From positions 1-64,000 of the forward strand of contig NZ_CBFFRJ010000009.1 of assembly GCF_965644225.1 (NCBI RefSeq): a stretch of 64,000 nucleotides of DNA. Direction: 5' to 3'. This DNA is from CBFFRJ01 sp965644225. Lineage in GTDB: Bacteria > Pseudomonadota > Gammaproteobacteria > Enterobacterales > Enterobacteriaceae. This document shows positions 32,857-42,800 of the stretch, piece after piece. The first letter of the stretch is position 1; every line of letters begins with the position of its first letter. The position numbers were made by a program, and so were the translations under genes. Below the pieces are notes generated by a model. That model ran no database searches. It saw only the letters and a list, made by a program, of their open reading frames with translations, and was not told the DNA's origin.

Positions 32857-34275
32857 ATGACACGTTATGAACATCTGGCCACCTTACTGGCCGAACGTAT
32901 TGAGCAGGGGCTGTATCGTCACGGTGAAAAATTACCTTCCGTGAGAAATCTCAGCCAGGAACATGGCGTCAGCATTAGCACCGTCCAGCAAGCCTATCAG
33001 GTGCTGGAAAATCTCCAGCTGATTCGCCCCCAGCCGCGTTCGGGCTATTTTGTTGCCCCCCGCAAGGCTCAGCCGCCGGTCCCCTCCATGTCGCGCCCGG
33101 TCCAGCGCCCGGTTGAAGTGACCCAGTGGGATGAAGTGTTAACGCTTCTTGAGGCCCGGGGCGATCGTGAGATCACTAATTTCGGTGGTGGCTCGCCGGA
33201 TGTCACCCAGGCGAGCCTGAAGCCGCTGTGGCGTGAAATGAGCCGCCTGGCTCAGCACAACGTGATGGATGTGCTGAGCTACGATCCGCTGGCCGGGCAG
33301 CATGAACTGCGCACGCAAATTTCCCGCCTGATGCTCGACGGCGGATCCGTTGTTGATCCCGACGATATTGTTATCACCAACGGCTGCCATGGCGCACTGG
33401 CCCTTGCTCTGCTCGCAGTCTGTAAACCCGGTGATATTGTCGCCGTCGAATCCCCTTCGTTTTACGGCACCATGCAGTTGCTGCGTGGATTTGATATCAA
33501 GGCCATTGAGATCCCGACAGATCCACAAACCGGGATCAGTATTGAAGCGCTGGAAATGGCGCTGGAGCAGTGGCCGATCAAAGGGGTGATCCTCGTCCCT
33601 AACTGCAATAACCCGCTGGGATTTATCATGCCCGAGGCGCGTAAGAAAGCAGTGCTGGCCCTGGCCCAGCGCCACGATATCGTGATTTTTGAGGACGATA
33701 TTTATGGCGAGCTGGCATGTGAATACCCTCGCCCGCGGACCATTAAGTCTCTGGATATCGATGGCCGGGTGCTGCTGTGCAGTTCGTTTACCAAGACGGT
33801 AGCGCCTGGCCTGCGGGTTGGCTGGATTGTGCCGGGTCGCTATCGTGACCGGGTGCTGCATATGAAATATGCCGCTATCGGCACGAATGTTCCCTCCACC
33901 CAACTGGCGGTGGCGGCGTTTATCCGTGACGGGCATTATCATCGCCACCTGCGGCGGATGCGCCAGATTTATCAGCAGCACATGGAAACTTACACCTGCT
34001 GGGTGCGCCAGTATTTTCCTTGCGAGATCTGTGTTACCCGTCCGCAGGGCGGCTTTATGCTGTGGATTGAACTGCCGGAAACCGTTGATATGCTCTGCGT
34101 GTCGCGCCAGCTCTGCCGCATGAAGCTGCAAATCGCCCCCGGCTCTCTGTTCTCAGCCTCGGGTAAATACCGTAACTGTCTGCGCATTAACTGCGCCATG
34201 CCGCTTTGCAACAGCAACCGGGAAGCGATTCAGAGAGTGGGTGAAGCAGTACATATTGCGATGGAAGAGAGCTGA
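32857..34275 (+). CDS. yjiR: YjiR, MocR-type PLP-dependent regulator
   Basis: A 472-residue MocR-family transcription factor: a GntR winged helix at residues 1-70 (G-E-K-L-P-S-V-R-N-L-S-Q-E-H-G-V-S-I-S-T-V-Q-Q-A-Y) fused to an aminotransferase-like domain that binds pyridoxal phosphate. The aminotransferase part keeps N-C-N-N-P-L-G, the Asp of F-E-D-D-I-Y-G-E-L and the PLP lysine in C-S-S-F-T-K-T-V-A-P-G-L-R-V-G. It matches E. coli YjiR; its target genes are not established. It is divergent from yjiS. Confidence 0.93.
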   Translation: MTRYEHLATLLAERIEQGLYRHGEKLPSVRNLSQEHGVSISTVQQAYQVLENLQLIRPQPRSGYFVAPRKAQPPVPSMSRPVQRPVEVTQWDEVLTLLEARGDREITNFGGGSPDVTQASLKPLWREMSRLAQHNVMDVLSYDPLAGQHELRTQISRLMLDGGSVVDPDDIVITNGCHGALALALLAVCKPGDIVAVESPSFYGTMQLLRGFDIKAIEIPTDPQTGISIEALEMALEQWPIKGVILVPNCNNPLGFIMPEARKKAVLALAQRHDIVIFEDDIYGELACEYPRPRTIKSLDIDGRVLLCSSFTKTVAPGLRVGWIVPGRYRDRVLHMKYAAIGTNVPSTQLAVAAFIRDGHYHRHLRRMRQIYQQHMETYTCWVRQYFPCEICVTRPQGGFMLWIELPETVDMLCVSRQLCRMKLQIAPGSLFSASGKYRNCLRINCAMPLCNSNREAIQRVGEAVHIAMEES

Positions 34276-34299
34276 GAGTTGAGTTTTGCGTCGTCTGCT

Positions 34300-34321
34300 C
34301 CCCTCACCCAAGGGCGAGGGG
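34300..34321. repeat. REP-like palindromic element
   Basis: CCCCTCACCC-AA-GGGCGAGGGG is a hairpin of the same kind as those at 16939 and 44309. It lies between convergent yjiR and foxA. A second hairpin, GCCCATT-TTTTAAC-AATGGGC at 34331-34351, may end both transcripts. Confidence 0.65.
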
Positions 34322-34358
34322 GTTTGCCGTGCCCATTTTTTAACAATGGGCCGCTTTA

Positions 34359-36458
34359 TCAGAACGCGTAAGAGACACTGCCCACAATGCTGCGCTCGGC
34401 GCCAAAGTAGCAGTAAGACAGGGAGTTACAGGCGGCAATGTAGCGCTTATCGGTCAGGTTATTGACGTTAACCTGCGCGCTCAGTCCTTTCAGCCCGACA
34501 TTGCTCAGGTCGTACCCCACGGCCATATCCACCAGCGTATAGGACGGCAGGGTATGGGTGTTCTGGCGATCGGAGGTAATGCCGTTCACGTAACGCACGC
34601 CGGACCCAACGGTCAGACCGCTCAGCGGGCCGCTCTTCACATCGTAGCTCAGCCATGCGCTGGCCTGGTTACGCGGCGCATAGACAGCACGTTTACCCTG
34701 CTCTTCCGGGCTGCTCTTCTTATAACGAATATCGGTGTAGGTATAGGCTGCCTGGAGACGCAGGTTATCCGTTAACTGACCCACGGCTTCAAGCTCCACA
34801 CCTTCAGATTCAATTTCGCCAATCGAACGGTACGGATCGGTTGGCTCCTCTTTGGTGGCGATATTTTCCTGATTGATGCGGAATACCGACGCGCTGTACA
34901 TCGCCTGCATCCCTTCCGGTTCAAACTTCAGCCCGGCTTCCCACTGCTTACCCTTCATCGGCTCGAGTATTTTGCCGTTCTCATCGGTAAAGCTGGTCGG
35001 TGTGAAGGCGGTGGAATAACTCACATAAGGCGCAACTCCGTTATCGAACAGATACAACAGCGCCGCACGGCTGCTGAAGTGGCCTTTGTCGAGGGTGTCG
35101 CTGGTGTCGTTCAGCTTATTGACGTTGGTGACTTTCACCTGGTCATGACGGCCGCCCAGCGTCAGACGCCAGTTGTTCAGCGACATCTGATCCTGCACAT
35201 AGATCCCGGTCTGTTCCAGCTTGTGTTTCTCGCGGCTGTACATGGTGATGTAGTCCGGATCCGCGCCATAGATCGGGTTGAAGGCATCAATCGCCGGGAA
35301 GCCGCCGTAATAGCCGGTGGTGTTATTGCTACGACGCTGGTAGTCCACACCCAGCAGCACACGGTGGTTCACTATGCCGGTGTCGATACTGCCATCCAGC
35401 TGGTTATCCACCGTGATGGCATTCATCTTCTCATCAGAGCCGGAATAACCACGGTTCAGTTCCGTGTCGTTCAGCCAGCCTGCCGCATACACCTGATTCA
35501 GGTTCACTTTGGTGTGCAGATAACGCAGTTTCTGACGAACGGACCAGCCGTTATCGAAACCATGTTCAAAGTTATAACCGACCATATTTTCACGACGATC
35601 GTATTTGTCGTAATCGTCTTCCCCTTCAAAGAAGGTATTGGAGACTTTTTTACCCGCATGCGAAACCACCGTGCCCTCATACGGCAGACCAGAGTGGCTG
35701 CCGCCTTCCGGATCGCGGTGCAGATAGGCCATCAGATCCAGACGCGTCTTGTCGGTAATACGCCAGGTCAGACTTGGCATCAGGGCATAACGTTCTTCTT
35801 TGAGCTTATCAAACTGGGAGTCCGCGTAACGGGTCATCCCGCTCAGGCGCACGGCCACACGCTCGTCATCATCCACCGGGCCGGTGACATCAAAAGCCGC
35901 ACCGCGCTGGTTATTAGTACCGGCAAACAGTTTGACCTCGCCACCGGCATCAAAGGATGGCTTACGCGAGTTCAGCGCCACAATACCGCCCGGTGAGGAG
36001 CGTCCGTAGAGTACCGAGGCCGGGCCACGCACCACTTCAACGCTGTCGAGGAACCAGGGATCCACCACCAGCGAACTGTGCGAGTTGGTATCGCCCATCA
36101 TTTTCAGCCCGTCCAGATAGATGTTATCCAGACTGCCGTCAGAAAAACCACGCATCACGATGTAATCAAAGCGGTTAGAGGCGCCAATCTGATTGGCATA
36201 CACCCCTGGCGTGTAAGTAACGGCCTGGCGGACGCTGGTTGCGCCCTGCTCTTCAAACTGCTGACGCGTAACGATGGAAACAGATTGTGGCGTCTCGATA
36301 TCCGGCGTTGCCAGTTTGGTGGCGCCGCTCTGCATTTGCGAGGTGACCACGACCGTATCGTTCGGGGTCGATGAGGTGGTGTCCTCAGCATAAACCATCA
36401 GGCTGGATCCACCCGTAATACAGCCAATCATTAGCGCCAGCCGCGTTTTTGCGAACAT
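34359..36458 (-). CDS. foxA: FoxA-like ferrioxamine TonB-dependent receptor
   Basis: A 699-residue outer-membrane siderophore receptor. After a signal peptide ending V-Y-A comes a TonB-box-like D-T-V-V-V-T-S. The plug domain follows (T-P-Q-S-V-S-I-V-T-R-Q-Q-F-E-E-Q-G-A, V-M-R-G-F-S-D, V-E-V-V-R-G-P-A-S-V-L-Y-G-R-S-S-P-G-G), then a 22-strand barrel ending in aromatic F (S-V-S-Y-A-F). Length and sequence resemble FoxA, the ferrioxamine B receptor of Salmonella and Yersinia; another hydroxamate receptor cannot be excluded. The paired extracellular cysteines A-C-N-S-L-S-Y-C also occur in such receptors. A Fur-like box and an AraC regulator lie upstream. Confidence 0.8.
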   Translation of the reverse strand: MFAKTRLALMIGCITGGSSLMVYAEDTTSSTPNDTVVVTSQMQSGATKLATPDIETPQSVSIVTRQQFEEQGATSVRQAVTYTPGVYANQIGASNRFDYIVMRGFSDGSLDNIYLDGLKMMGDTNSHSSLVVDPWFLDSVEVVRGPASVLYGRSSPGGIVALNSRKPSFDAGGEVKLFAGTNNQRGAAFDVTGPVDDDERVAVRLSGMTRYADSQFDKLKEERYALMPSLTWRITDKTRLDLMAYLHRDPEGGSHSGLPYEGTVVSHAGKKVSNTFFEGEDDYDKYDRRENMVGYNFEHGFDNGWSVRQKLRYLHTKVNLNQVYAAGWLNDTELNRGYSGSDEKMNAITVDNQLDGSIDTGIVNHRVLLGVDYQRRSNNTTGYYGGFPAIDAFNPIYGADPDYITMYSREKHKLEQTGIYVQDQMSLNNWRLTLGGRHDQVKVTNVNKLNDTSDTLDKGHFSSRAALLYLFDNGVAPYVSYSTAFTPTSFTDENGKILEPMKGKQWEAGLKFEPEGMQAMYSASVFRINQENIATKEEPTDPYRSIGEIESEGVELEAVGQLTDNLRLQAAYTYTDIRYKKSSPEEQGKRAVYAPRNQASAWLSYDVKSGPLSGLTVGSGVRYVNGITSDRQNTHTLPSYTLVDMAVGYDLSNVGLKGLSAQVNVNNLTDKRYIAACNSLSYCYFGAERSIVGSVSYAF

Positions 36459-36484
36459 GAAAATCTCCAGAAGCCGTTATTATT

Positions 36485-36503
36485 GTAAATAAGAATTATT
36501 ACC
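36485..36503 (-). promoter_or_regulatory. Fur-like box before foxA
   Basis: On the minus strand GGTAATAATTCTTATTTAC agrees in 12 of 19 positions with the Fur consensus GATAATGATAATCATTATC. It lies about 30 bases before the foxA ATG, where Fur would repress in iron-replete cells. Confidence 0.6.
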
Positions 36504-36632
36504 CTTTTCCCATTATCCACAGCTATGCGCAATGCCAGGACGCGTATGCCTGATGCCAAACTGCATCACAACAGGGGAACTTTCAGCTACACAGCGGGTA
36601 AAAGCGGTGATTTCCCGGATAAAATGCGGGGG

Positions 36633-37589
36633 TTAACAGGCCGCCCTGACATCGCTCGGAGCAATACCATAGCGGCGACGAAAGGCAGTGGAAAAGTTGG
36701 TGGCGTGCTGATAACCCGACATCCAGGCCGCCTGCTGCACGCTGTAGCCCTGGGCCAGATAGCGACGAGCCTGCTCAAGGCGGCAGTCACGCAGATAATC
36801 AAAAACGGAGTGTCCATAGGCCTGGCGGAACTTGACCCGCAGACTGCTGCTGCTCATGGCCGCCAGTTGAGCAAGCTCGTTGAGGGTGTACTCTTTTTCG
36901 GGCTGCTGCTCCAGCAAGCGGCGCACCGTCTCCAGACGCTGATGTTCGCTGCCAGGAGAGAGATGCCGCGCCGCATGGCCTTCCAGCCGGTGAGCAAGAC
37001 CCTGCCCAAGCAGCTGCAACATCACCCCTTCCAGCATCAGCTGCCGTGATAACCCCGGCACGCCCGACTGCTGGGTGTATTGCAATCCGGAGAGTAAAAA
37101 GCCCGGCACCTGCCATAAGAAGGTCGGCGATCCGCTGCTTTCCCATTGCTGGAGCAGCGCCGAAAGTAACGGCGATTGCCAGCAATTGTACGGATCGACG
37201 CCCAACGAGAGCGTACGTAAATGGTGATCGGCAAGATGGCTGGCGTTCATCACCTGCCGCTCGTCCAGCCTTGAGGTAAAGGCCATACCGGAGCGCACCA
37301 CAAACTCCTGGCCGCTCAGGCGCAGCATCACGCTGCCTTCGAGTACCACCAGCATATAGAGCGGGCAGCTGTGCAAAGATGTGGTGTCATAAGGTTGCAG
37401 TACGCGGATGTCAGAGCTGGTCAGGTTGAGGCCGGAAGAGAGCGCGATCTCTTCCACATCGCCCTGAATAACAATGCATTTTTCTTTAGTGACGTCACGG
37501 GTTTGCGACAGAGAGGGAAAGCGATAGTCAATGCCGTAGCGTTCGCCAAACACGATAAAATCATCGACGGAAAAGTGTTTTTTTTGCAT
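36633..37589 (-). CDS. AraC-family regulator next to foxA
   Basis: A 318-residue AraC/XylS-type activator resembling PchR/YbtA-type siderophore-responsive regulators. The N-terminal ligand domain is followed by two helix-turn-helix motifs at the C terminus: Y-T-L-N-E-L-A-Q-L-A-A-M-S-S-S-S-L-R and Y-S-V-Q-Q-A-A-W-M-S-G-Y-Q-H-A-T-N-F-S-T, then the invariant F-R-R-R-Y-G-I-A-P-S-D-V-R. I chose the ATG at 37589; a frame with GTG/ATG codons runs to 37667. It lies upstream of foxA on the same strand and probably activates it when the ferri-siderophore is present (inferred). A Fur-like box precedes it. Confidence 0.85.
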   Translation of the reverse strand: MQKKHFSVDDFIVFGERYGIDYRFPSLSQTRDVTKEKCIVIQGDVEEIALSSGLNLTSSDIRVLQPYDTTSLHSCPLYMLVVLEGSVMLRLSGQEFVVRSGMAFTSRLDERQVMNASHLADHHLRTLSLGVDPYNCWQSPLLSALLQQWESSGSPTFLWQVPGFLLSGLQYTQQSGVPGLSRQLMLEGVMLQLLGQGLAHRLEGHAARHLSPGSEHQRLETVRRLLEQQPEKEYTLNELAQLAAMSSSSLRVKFRQAYGHSVFDYLRDCRLEQARRYLAQGYSVQQAAWMSGYQHATNFSTAFRRRYGIAPSDVRAAC

Positions 37590-37686
37590 AAGCAGGTAAC
37601 CGTTGCGATCCTGTTCAGCATTCCTGAGGAACGCTCTGTAAAGCGCGTTACACCTTACCATTGCCACTTAAGCGCCGCAATAATAC

Positions 37687-37701
37687 TGAGAACTATTCTC
37701 A
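37687..37701. promoter_or_regulatory. Fur-like box before the AraC regulator
   Basis: TGAGAACTATTCTCA is a 7-1-7 inverted repeat matching TGATAAT-n-ATTATCA in 11 of 14 positions. It lies about 100 bases upstream of the AraC gene start, in the region shared with the divergent TetR-RND operon. Confidence 0.6.
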
Positions 37702-37935
37702 CTATCAGCCTGGCATCTGCAAGGTTTCTCTCTTCCAGAAAAAAAGAACAGAATGCAAAAATATCTCAGCCGTATTATTTTAATAATGATATTCCAGGTA
37801 TCCTGAAATATATTTCCTTAATTTCACCGCAACCTTCTCCACTATTTCTCCACAATATGGACTTTTGTAAATCCATATTATCTCCGCAGAAAAAGGTTCC
37901 TCTTTACGCCAGAATTGTTTTATTCTTCTCGCCTC

Positions 37936-37953
37936 TGAGAACGATCATTCTCA
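37936..37953. promoter_or_regulatory. Inverted repeat before the TetR-RND operon
   Basis: TGAGAACGATCATTCTCA carries the same TGAGAA/TTCTCA arms as the site at 37687 but with a six-base spacer. It ends 21 bases before the TetR ATG. It could be the TetR operator or a Fur box; the sequence alone does not decide. Confidence 0.55.
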
Positions 37954-37974
37954 AACTTATTCCACGGAGTCGAC

Positions 37975-38550
37975 ATGCAACCTAAAGTCTCGCAGCAGGA
38001 ACGCCATCAAATCCGTCAGGATGAGATCATTGCCGCTGCCCGGCACTGCTTTCGCGCCAGCGGTTTTCACGCGGCCAGCATGTCGCAAATCGCCCTTGAG
38101 GCTCAGCTCAGCGTTGGGCAGATCTATCGCTACTTCAGCAATAAAGACGCCATTATTGAAGAGATGATCCGCCGTATCATCGACTACCGTATTGCCGAAA
38201 TGGAAGGCAACACCCAGACCCAACTCTTCCCGCAGGTACTGGCCTGGCGGCAGACGCTCAACCAGGATGACGACGCGCTGATGCTGGAAGTGGCCGCCGA
38301 AGCCACGCGTAATCCGCGGGTGGAAGCGATGATGACGGAAGCGGATGCCCGCATGTATGAGAACGCCTGCGCCCATCTGAAAAAAACGCATCCCCACCTT
38401 GATGATGAACGTGTGCGCTGCTGTGTGGAAATCATGGCGGTGTTAATGGAAGGCACGATGTTTCGTCGCCTCACTCCGCAAAAATGCGACCCGACACAAT
38501 TACATAAGATGTATCAGGACATAATACAAATGCTGTTTACTGACCAGTAA
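37975..38550 (+). CDS. TetR-family repressor of the RND operon
   Basis: A 191-residue TetR-type regulator. The HTH is at about residues 15-60 (D-E-I-I-A-A-A-R-H-C-F-R-A-S-G-F, S-Q-I-A-L-E-A-Q-L-S-V-G-Q-I-Y-R-Y-F-S-N-K-D). It is the first gene before the adaptor-RND-channel genes on the same strand, so it likely represses them and responds to a pump substrate. It occupies the place of EefR in EefABC-type loci of Klebsiella and Enterobacter, but I cannot confirm identity. Confidence 0.87.
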   Translation: MQPKVSQQERHQIRQDEIIAAARHCFRASGFHAASMSQIALEAQLSVGQIYRYFSNKDAIIEEMIRRIIDYRIAEMEGNTQTQLFPQVLAWRQTLNQDDDALMLEVAAEATRNPRVEAMMTEADARMYENACAHLKKTHPHLDDERVRCCVEIMAVLMEGTMFRRLTPQKCDPTQLHKMYQDIIQMLFTDQ

Positions 38551-38703
38551 TCTTAATTCAACGAATTTCAGACAGTGCCTGCTTTGCACTGCCTGCCATC
38601 ATTTTCGCCAGCGGCGAAAGTGACGTATGACTATTGGGAAATAATCGTTAAAACCGCCTTTGCTTTATCAATGGGCAGGCCTTTTACACGCCAGGAAAAT
38701 ATA

Positions 38704-39825
38704 ATGAAGTTAATAAAAACCACCCTTGTGGCCTTATTCGCGCTGACCGCCTGCGATAATGCCACACCACCTGCACAACAATCCGCGCCCCCGCAAGTCG
38801 GCATCGTCACGCTGAAAACGCAGCCGCTGCCCATTGTCAGCACCCTGACCGGGCGCACCGCGGCGGCCCTTACCGCCGAAGTGCGCCCGCAGGTCAGCGG
38901 CATCATTCAGAAGCGTCTGTTTAACGAAGGAGATACGGTAAAAGCCGGGCAGGCGCTCTACCAGATTGATCCGTCGAGCTACCAGGCGGCCTTTGATGAA
39001 GCCGATGCCGCCCTGAAACAGGCGCAAGCGCTGGTGACATCCGACTGCCAGAAGGCTCGCCGCTATGCACTGCTGGTAAAAGACAACGGCGTGTCGCAAC
39101 AGGACGCCGATGATGCCAAATCCACCTGCGCGCAGGACACCGCCAGCGTCAGCGCCAAACAGGCTGCGCGCGAGAGTGCCCGTATCAACCTCAACTGGAC
39201 CCGGATCGCATCGCCGATTGCCGGGCGCATTGGGATTTCATCCGTTACGCCAGGCGCGCTGGTTACCGCCGAACAAACCACGGCGCTTGCCACCGTGCGC
39301 GGCCTCGACACCATGTATGTTGACCTGACCCGCACCAGCGCAGACCTGCTGCAACTGCGCAAACAGGCCCTTTCCAGCAACGACAGCACGCTGTCGGTGA
39401 CCCTGACGCTGGAAGATGGCAGCACCTACGCACAAACCGGCAGGCTGACGCTCACCGAAGTGGCGGTCGATGAATCCACGGGGTCCGTCACCCTGCGCGC
39501 CGTCTTCCCGAACCCGCAACAACAGCTGCTGCCGGGTATGTTTGTTCGTGCCCTCGTCAATGAAGGGGTGATGGATGACGCCATTCTCGCGCCGCAGCAA
39601 GGCATCACCCGCGACAGCAAAGGCAACGCCACCGCACTGGTGGTCAGTAAAGATAACAAGGTCGAACAACGCAGCGTCGAAACCAGCGACACCTACGGCG
39701 ACAAATGGCTGGTGCTCAAAGGCCTGCAAAACGGCGACAAACTGATTGTCGAAGGCACCGACAAAGTCACACCGGGCACCTCGGTTAACGCCGTAGAAGT
39801 GCAGAATAACGGAGGCAATGCCTGA
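38704..39825 (+). CDS. RND periplasmic adaptor (EefA-like)
   Basis: A 373-residue membrane fusion lipoprotein of the AcrA family. The signal ends with the lipobox L-T-A-C (Cys17). The order is lipoyl half (residues about 45-90, V-R-P-Q-V-S-G-I-I-Q-K-R), alpha hairpin (about 95-160), second lipoyl half (I-A-S-P-I-A-G-R-I-G), beta barrel and membrane-proximal domain (L-P-G-M-F-V-R-A-L-V). Two cysteines, 115 and 142, lie at equal distance from the hairpin tip and could form a disulfide. ATG 38704 is chosen because it gives the signal peptide. The stop overlaps the RND start (TGATG). Probably EefA. Confidence 0.9.
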   Translation: MKLIKTTLVALFALTACDNATPPAQQSAPPQVGIVTLKTQPLPIVSTLTGRTAAALTAEVRPQVSGIIQKRLFNEGDTVKAGQALYQIDPSSYQAAFDEADAALKQAQALVTSDCQKARRYALLVKDNGVSQQDADDAKSTCAQDTASVSAKQAARESARINLNWTRIASPIAGRIGISSVTPGALVTAEQTTALATVRGLDTMYVDLTRTSADLLQLRKQALSSNDSTLSVTLTLEDGSTYAQTGRLTLTEVAVDESTGSVTLRAVFPNPQQQLLPGMFVRALVNEGVMDDAILAPQQGITRDSKGNATALVVSKDNKVEQRSVETSDTYGDKWLVLKGLQNGDKLIVEGTDKVTPGTSVNAVEVQNNGGNA

Positions 39826-42800
39826 TGTTCTCCAGCTTCTTCGTGCGTCGACCGGTCTTCGCCTGGGTGATAGCCATTCTGATTATGATGGCGGGGGTGC
39901 TGGCAATCCGCACCCTGCCCATCGCCCAGTATCCGGACGTTGCTCCGCCCTCGGTAAAAATCAGCGCCACCTATACCGGCGCGTCAGCACAGACCCTGGA
40001 AAACAGCGTGACCCAGGTGATTGAGCAACAGCTTACCGGTCTTGATAACCTGCTCTATTTCACCTCCACCAGCAGCTCCGACGGCCGGGTGGACATCACC
40101 GTCACCTTCGCCCAGGGCACCGACCCGGACACCGCCCAGGTTCAGGTACAGAACAAAGTACAGCAGGCGGAATCCCGCCTGCCGACTGAAGTGACCCAGT
40201 CCGGCGTAACGGTAGTGAAGTCCCAGAGCAACTTTCTGCTGATCATGGCGCTGTATGACACCAACGATCGCGCCTCCAGCTCCGACATTGCCGACTGGCT
40301 GGTCAGTAACGTGCAGGATCCTCTGGCCCGTGTGAGCGGTGTGGGGAGTCTGCAGGTGTTCGGCGCCGAATATGCCATGCGGATCTGGCTGGATCCGGAC
40401 AAACTCGCCTCTTACTCCCTGATGCCTTCGGACGTGCAGTCCGCGATTGAAGCGCAGAACGTGCAGGTTTCGGCAGGTAAAATTGGCGCGCTGCCGGCAT
40501 CAAACAATCAGCAACTGACCGCCACGGTACGGGCGCAGTCGCGCCTGCAAACCGTGGCGCAATTCAGAGATGTCATCGTCAAAAGCCAGAGCAACGGCGC
40601 AGTGGTGCGCGTGGGCGATGTGGCCCGCGTGGAAATGGGCAGTGAGGACTACTCGGCAATGGCTAAGCTCAACGGCCACCCCGCTGCGGGCCTGGCGGTC
40701 ATGCTGGCGCCGGGGGCAAACGCGCTGGATACCGCGACCCTGGTGAAGGACAAAATCGCCGAATTTCGCCACAGCATGCCTCAGGGTTATGACATCGCTT
40801 ACCCGAAAGACAGCACCGATTTTATTAAAATCTCCATCGAAGATGTGGTGCAAACGCTGATTGAAGCCATCGTGCTGGTGGTCTGCGTCATGTACCTGTT
40901 CCTGCAAAACATCCGCGCGACGTTAATCCCGGCGATGGCAGTCCCTGTTGTGCTGCTGGGCACCTTCGGGGTTCTGGCGCTGTTCGGCTACTCGATTAAT
41001 ACCCTGACGCTGTTTGCAATGGTACTGGCCATTGGCCTGCTGGTGGATGACGCGATTGTGGTGGTGGAAAACGTCGAGCGTATTATGCGCGACGAAGGGC
41101 TGCCCGCCCGTGAAGCCACCGAAAAATCGATGGGGGAAATCTCCGGCGCGCTGGTGGCGATTGCGCTGGTGCTCTCGGCGGTGTTCCTGCCGATGGCCTT
41201 CTTCGGCGGCTCCACCGGGGTGATTTACCGCCAGTTCTCAGTAACCATCATCTCCGCCATGACCCTCTCAGTGGTGGTTGCCCTGACCCTGACGCCAGCG
41301 CTGTGCGGCACGGTTATGCAGCACAGTACGCCTCATAAAAAGGGATTTTTCGGCGCATTTAACCGCTTTTACACCCGCACTGAACGCAAATACGAGCATC
41401 GGGTACTGCGTGTCCTGCGCCGTTCCTTCTCGGTGATGGCGACTTATGGCCTGCTGTGCGCAGCTATGGCTTTCGTGATGTGGCGACTGCCCGGCAGTTT
41501 CCTGCCGACCGAAGACCAGGGGTCGATTATGGTGCAGTTCACCCTGCCTGCCGGGGCCACCGCTCCCCGTACCGATGCGGTCGCCAAACAGGTGACCGAC
41601 TGGTTCCTCACCAAAGAAAAAGCCAATACCGACGCCATTTTCACCGTCACCGGCTTTAGCTTTAGCGGCAGCGGGCAGAACGCCGGGATGGCCTTCGTCT
41701 CGCTAAAAAACTGGTCGCAGCGCAAAGGGGAAGAAAATACCGCGCAGGCCATTGCTCTGCGGGCCAGCCAGCAGCTGAGTACCATTCGTGATGCCAGTAT
41801 TTTTGCCATGACGCCGCCCTCGGTGGACGGTCTGGGGCAGAGCAACGGTTTCACCTTTGAGCTACTGGCCAGTGGCGGCACCGATCGCGATCAACTGCTG
41901 AAGCTGCGTAACCAGCTCATTGGCGAGGCGACGAAAAGCGAGCAATTACATGCAGTGCGCGCCAACGATCTGCCGCAAATGCCGCAGCTCCAGGTGGACA
42001 TCGACAGCAATAAAGCCGTCGCGCTCGGCCTGTCTCTCAGCGATGTCAGCGATACCCTCTCCAGCGCCTGGGGCGGGACCTACGTCAACGACTTTATCGA
42101 CAGAGGTCGGGTGAAAAAAGTCTATATCCAGGGCGACAGCGAATTCCGCGCCGCGCCGTCGGATCTGAAAAAATGGTTTGTCCGTGGCAGCGACGACAGC
42201 ATGACGCCATTCTCCTCTTTCGCCACCACCCACTGGGAATACGGTCCGGAAAGCCTGGTGCGCTACAACGGATCCGCCGCCTATGAAATTCAGGGGGAGA
42301 ACGCCAGCGGGTTCAGCTCCGGGGTGGCGATGAGCAAAATGGAAAATCTTGCGGATAGCCTGCCCGCCGGCACAACCTGGGCCTGGAGCGGTTTGTCATT
42401 GCAGGAGAAGCTCGCCAGCGGCCAGGCCATGAGTCTGTACGCGCTGTCCATTATGGTGGTGTTCCTGTGCCTTGCCGCCCTCTATGAGAGCTGGTCGGTG
42501 CCGCTGTCAGTGATCCTGGTTATCCCTCTGGGCCTGCTGGGCGCCGCCCTGGCGGCGTGGATGCGTGATCTCAACAACGACGTGTATTTCCAGGTGGCGC
42601 TGCTAACCACCATCGGCCTGTCGTCAAAAAACGCCATTCTGATTGTCGAGTTTGCCGAAGCGGCAGTGCAGGAGGGTTACTCCCTGAGCCGTGCGGCACT
42701 GAGAGCCGCCCGTACCCGTCTGCGCCCCATCATGATGACCTCGCTGGCGTTTATCGCCGGGGTGCTGCCGCTGGCGGTCGCAACAGGCGCAGGAGCCAAC

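Larger units (their letters stand above)
37590..37974. other. Divergent control region between AraC and TetR genes
   Basis: An AT-rich region of 385 bases with no supported gene. It holds two TGAGAA...TTCTCA inverted repeats, listed separately, that look like Fur boxes or regulator operators. Confidence 0.6.
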
